Positions 61,488-64,000 of a DNA stretch of 64,000 nucleotides are shown in pieces. Source of the stretch: Caldimicrobium sp. (GTDB taxonomy: Bacteria > Desulfobacterota > Thermodesulfobacteria > Thermodesulfobacteriales > Thermodesulfobacteriaceae); the NCBI GenBank assembly GCA_025059715.1, contig JANXCE010000004.1, forward strand, positions 1 to 64,000, in the 5' to 3' direction. Every line of letters starts with the position of its first letter. The first letter of the stretch is position 1. Both the position numbers and the translations under genes were made by a program. Under the pieces are notes generated by a model, which was not told the DNA's origin, did not search any database, and saw nothing but the letters and a program-made list of their open reading frames with translations.

Positions 61488-64000
61488 TGTAATATAGCCT
61501 TTCTAAATTCGAACTCTCCACCATCTCTAACGTCAATTATGATTTTATCTGCTTCATTGAAAGTTCCCTCAAGAATGCGCATAGAAAGAGGATTTTCAAT
61601 ATAACGTTGTATAACTCTTTTAAGAGGTCTTGCGCCAAAGAGAGGATCAAAGCCAATTTGGGAAAGTAATGTTTTTGCCTTCTCTGTCAGCTCTACATAA
61701 AGCCCCTTTTCTTGTAAGCGAGCGTTTAAATTTTTGATCTGAATATCTACTATTTGCATAATGTGTTCCATAGTAAGGTTGTTAAATATTATTATCTCAT
61801 CAATTCGATTTAAAAACTCCGGTCTGAAGGTGCTTTTGAGGAGATCAAAAATTTTATGCTCAATCTCTTTTCTATCCAAAAAGGTATCCTGAAAATAGTG
61901 GCTTCCCACATTAGAAGTCATTATAATTATTGTATTTTTAAAATCAACGGTTCTACCTTTACCATCGGTTAATCTTCCATCGTCGAGAACTTGAAGTAAG
62001 ATATTAAATACCTCGGGGTGAGCCTTTTCGACTTCGTCAAAAAGAATAACCGAATAAGGTTTTCTTCTAACAGCTTCGGTAAGCTGACCGCCTTCCTCAT
62101 ACCCAACATATCCCGGAGGTGCCCCGATAAGTCTTGCTACCGAGTGTTTTTCCATATATTCACTCATGTCAATTCTAATCATAGCTTGTTCGGTGTCAAA
62201 CATGAACTCCGCTAAGGCCTTAGCAAGCTCTGTCTTACCCACCCCTGTTGGTCCAATGAAGAGAAAGGAGCCTATAGGACGATTAGGATCTTTGAGCCCC
62301 GCTCTTGCCCTTCTAATAGCATTTGCAATGGCAGAAATTGCATGTTCCTGTCCTACTACTCTCTCTTTGAGTTTCTCTTCAATTCTCAATAACTTTTCTC
62401 TCTCACTTTCCAAAAGCCTTTTGACGGGAATACCAGTCCACTTAGAAATAATTTCCGCAATATCTTCTTCATCAACTTCCTCTTTTAAAAAGCTTTTCTC
62501 CCTCTGAAGTTCAGAAAGTTTTTGATTTTCCACTTCTAACTCTTTTTGGAGTTGAGGGATCTGGCCATATATGATCTCCGCCACTCTATTCAGATCTCCT
62601 TTTCTTTCCGCCTGTTGGGCTTCGATCTTTAATTGATCTATTTTCTCCTTTAATCTTCTTATTTTTTGAATTATTTCTTTTTCTTTTAACCACTGAGCTT
62701 TTAGATTCTCCGCTTGAGTTCTCAGATCATTAAGTTGTTCAAGGATCCTTTGTAATCTCTCTTTTGCCTTGGGATCAGTTTCTTTCTCTAAAGCTACTTT
62801 TTCGATTTCAAGTTGTTTAATCTTTCTCTCAATTTCGTCAATCTCAGTGGGCATTGAATCGATTTCAATGCGCAATTTTGCACAGGCCTCGTCAATAAGA
62901 TCTATAGCTTTATCAGGTAAATATCTATCACTAATATAGCGATGAGAAAGTGTAACTGCAGCCACAATAGCGTTGTCAGTTATACGAACACCGTGATGCA
63001 CCTCGTATTTTTCTTTTAATCCTCGTAAAATAGCTATGGCTTGTTCTGGGGTTGGTTCATCTACATATACTGGTTGAAATCTTCTCTCTAAGGCTGGATC
63101 TTTTTCAATATATTTTCTATATTCTTCAATCGTAGTTGCCCCTATACAGCGTAGCTCACCTCGGGCTAAAGCTGGTTTTAACATATTAGCCGCATCCATG
63201 GCCCCTTCTGCCGCACCAGCGCCTACAATAGTGTGAATCTCGTCAATAAATAGAATAATCTCTCCCTCACTTGCCTGAACTTCTCTAATTACTCCTTTGA
63301 GTCTATCTTCAAATTCCCCTCTATATTTTGTTCCCGCAAGAAGGGCACCTAAGTCCAGTTGAATGATTCTCTTATTTTTTAAAATCTCTGGCACATCCCC
63401 TGCAACAATTCTCTGAGCCAATCCTTCCACGATTGCAGTTTTACCTACACCAGGTTCTCCTACTAAAACAGGATTATTTTTAGTTCTTCTACTTAGGATA
63501 TGCATAACCCTTCTAATTTCCTCGTCTCTTCCGATAACTGGATCAAGTTTTCCAGCCTTAGCTAAACTAGTAAGATCTCTACCAAATTTTTCTAAGGCCT
63601 GATATTGTTCCTCGGGATTTTGGTCAGTTATCCTTCTGCCCCTTCTAATCTGATTAATTATCTCCTTAGTAGAGCTAAAAGTGGCTCCTCTTCTTCTTAG
63701 TAAATCTCCAGCTTTAGTGGAACTATCTAAGATACTAAGAAAAAGATGTTCGGTAGAGATAAATTCGTCTCTCATTTCTTTAGCTAAGGCTTCCGCTCTA
63801 TCCAGAACCTGTTTTGCATTAATGGAGAGATAAAGTTGATAGGCACCAGTAGAAATCCTTGGAAAAGTGTTTAAAATCTCTTCAAGTTCAGACAATAAGA
63901 TCTTGGAATTTATGCCCAGTCTATCTAAGATGATTGGAATTATTCCTCCCTCTTGTTCAATCAGAGCCTTTAGTATATGCTCTGGTTCCAGTTGAGCATG
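61484..64000 (-). CDS. clpB: Disaggregase ClpB, truncated by the window edge
   Basis: The ORF track begins at 63895, but the frame continues upstream to the right edge ([20 protein letters not shown]), so the 5' end is outside the window and about 20 residues are missing. The visible 838 residues include the N-domain, AAA1 with [14 protein letters not shown], a long coiled-coil middle domain (about residues 400-530) that marks ClpB and not ClpC, and AAA2 with [20 protein letters not shown]. With DnaK it resolves aggregates. The ORF ends next to fmt. Confidence 0.96.
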   Translation of the reverse strand, partial: HAQLEPEHILKALIEQEGGIIPIILDRLGINSKILLSELEEILNTFPRISTGAYQLYLSINAKQVLDRAEALAKEMRDEFISTEHLFLSILDSSTKAGDLLRRRGATFSSTKEIINQIRRGRRITDQNPEEQYQALEKFGRDLTSLAKAGKLDPVIGRDEEIRRVMHILSRRTKNNPVLVGEPGVGKTAIVEGLAQRIVAGDVPEILKNKRIIQLDLGALLAGTKYRGEFEDRLKGVIREVQASEGEIILFIDEIHTIVGAGAAEGAMDAANMLKPALARGELRCIGATTIEEYRKYIEKDPALERRFQPVYVDEPTPEQAIAILRGLKEKYEVHHGVRITDNAIVAAVTLSHRYISDRYLPDKAIDLIDEACAKLRIEIDSMPTEIDEIERKIKQLEIEKVALEKETDPKAKERLQRILEQLNDLRTQAENLKAQWLKEKEIIQKIRRLKEKIDQLKIEAQQAERKGDLNRVAEIIYGQIPQLQKELEVENQKLSELQREKSFLKEEVDEEDIAEIISKWTGIPVKRLLESEREKLLRIEEKLKERVVGQEHAISAIANAIRRARAGLKDPNRPIGSFLFIGPTGVGKTELAKALAEFMFDTEQAMIRIDMSEYMEKHSVARLIGAPPGYVGYEEGGQLTEAVRRKPYSVILFDEVEKAHPEVFNILLQVLDDGRLTDGKGRTVDFKNTIIIMTSNVGSHYFQDTFLDRKEIEHKIFDLLKSTFRPEFLNRIDEIIIFNNLTMEHIMQIVDIQIKNLNARLQEKGLYVELTEKAKTLLSQIGFDPLFGARPLKRVIQRYIENPLSMRILEGTFNEADKIIIDVRDGGEFEFRKAILQ

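Overview
The window is about 64 kb of AT-rich bacterial DNA from a motile, Gram-negative, probably thermophilic anaerobe. I infer the phylum Thermodesulfobacteriota, near Thermodesulfobacterium or Caldimicrobium. The reasons are Lys/Glu-rich proteins, LptA/LptB (outer membrane), NikR, a selenocysteine-containing SelD beside a molybdopterin gene, a membrane-anchored c-type cytochrome, and the general gene content. I ran no database search, so the placement is a judgement.

Layout. 1-3.1 kb is a decayed accessory zone: the tail of an McrB-like restriction ATPase cut by an IS end, two and a bit tandem copies of a small coiled-coil membrane protein, and the right end of a transposase. 3.1-6.2 kb holds nikR, an amphi-Trp protein, RNase R and a small cytochrome. 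6.2-7.1 kb is again IS debris, ending at a tRNA-Pro. 7.2-11.2 kb holds a ZIP transporter, a HAD hydrolase, a rhomboid protease, a ClpP-fold protease and an alkyltransferase.

11.3-30.1 kb is one long co-directional flagellar and chemotaxis cluster: fliL-fliM-fliN-fliO-fliP-fliQ-fliR-flhB-flhA-flhF-flhG-fliA-cheY, a second FliL-like protein, a DUF2802-like protein, a FliK-like protein, a pyruvate-kinase-C-like protein, then cheY-cheB-cheR-cheA, a DnaJ-like protein and cheW. It starts at a near-consensus sigma-54 promoter. RpoN itself is encoded 23 kb downstream in lptA-lptB-rpoN-hpf-rapZ-rimI.

30.1-32.8 kb is a minus-strand block (HNH nuclease, stand-alone AsnC domain, MetE-like enzyme, VKOR-like protein). 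37.3-43.6 kb has two different GAPDH genes flanking a 1366-residue protein that joins a large helical region to the ATP-grasp and phosphohistidine domains of pyruvate phosphate dikinase. 43.6-50.2 kb is housekeeping: nusB, a methyltransferase, a metal-binding HMA protein, cmk, an HNH protein, glmS, a Cys-rich protein, rsfS and hflX.

50.2-52.7 kb is a second accessory zone: a type IV pilin gene, a decayed pilin copy, and two degraded IS copies of the same family seen at the left edge. 52.7-64 kb holds a TlpA-like thioredoxin, selD with an in-frame UGA (missed by the ORF track), moaB/mogA, a shortened EF-G-like GTPase, a ZnuA-like protein, secDF, fmt and the bulk of clpB, which runs off the right edge.

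The most notable observations are the selenocysteine SelD, IS ends that repeatedly abut homopolymer runs, a coiled-coil gene duplicated with exactly four 21-bp units of length difference, the pilin pseudogene, the EF-G-like protein that lacks its switch I segment, and the dikinase-like fusion between two GAPDH paralogues.
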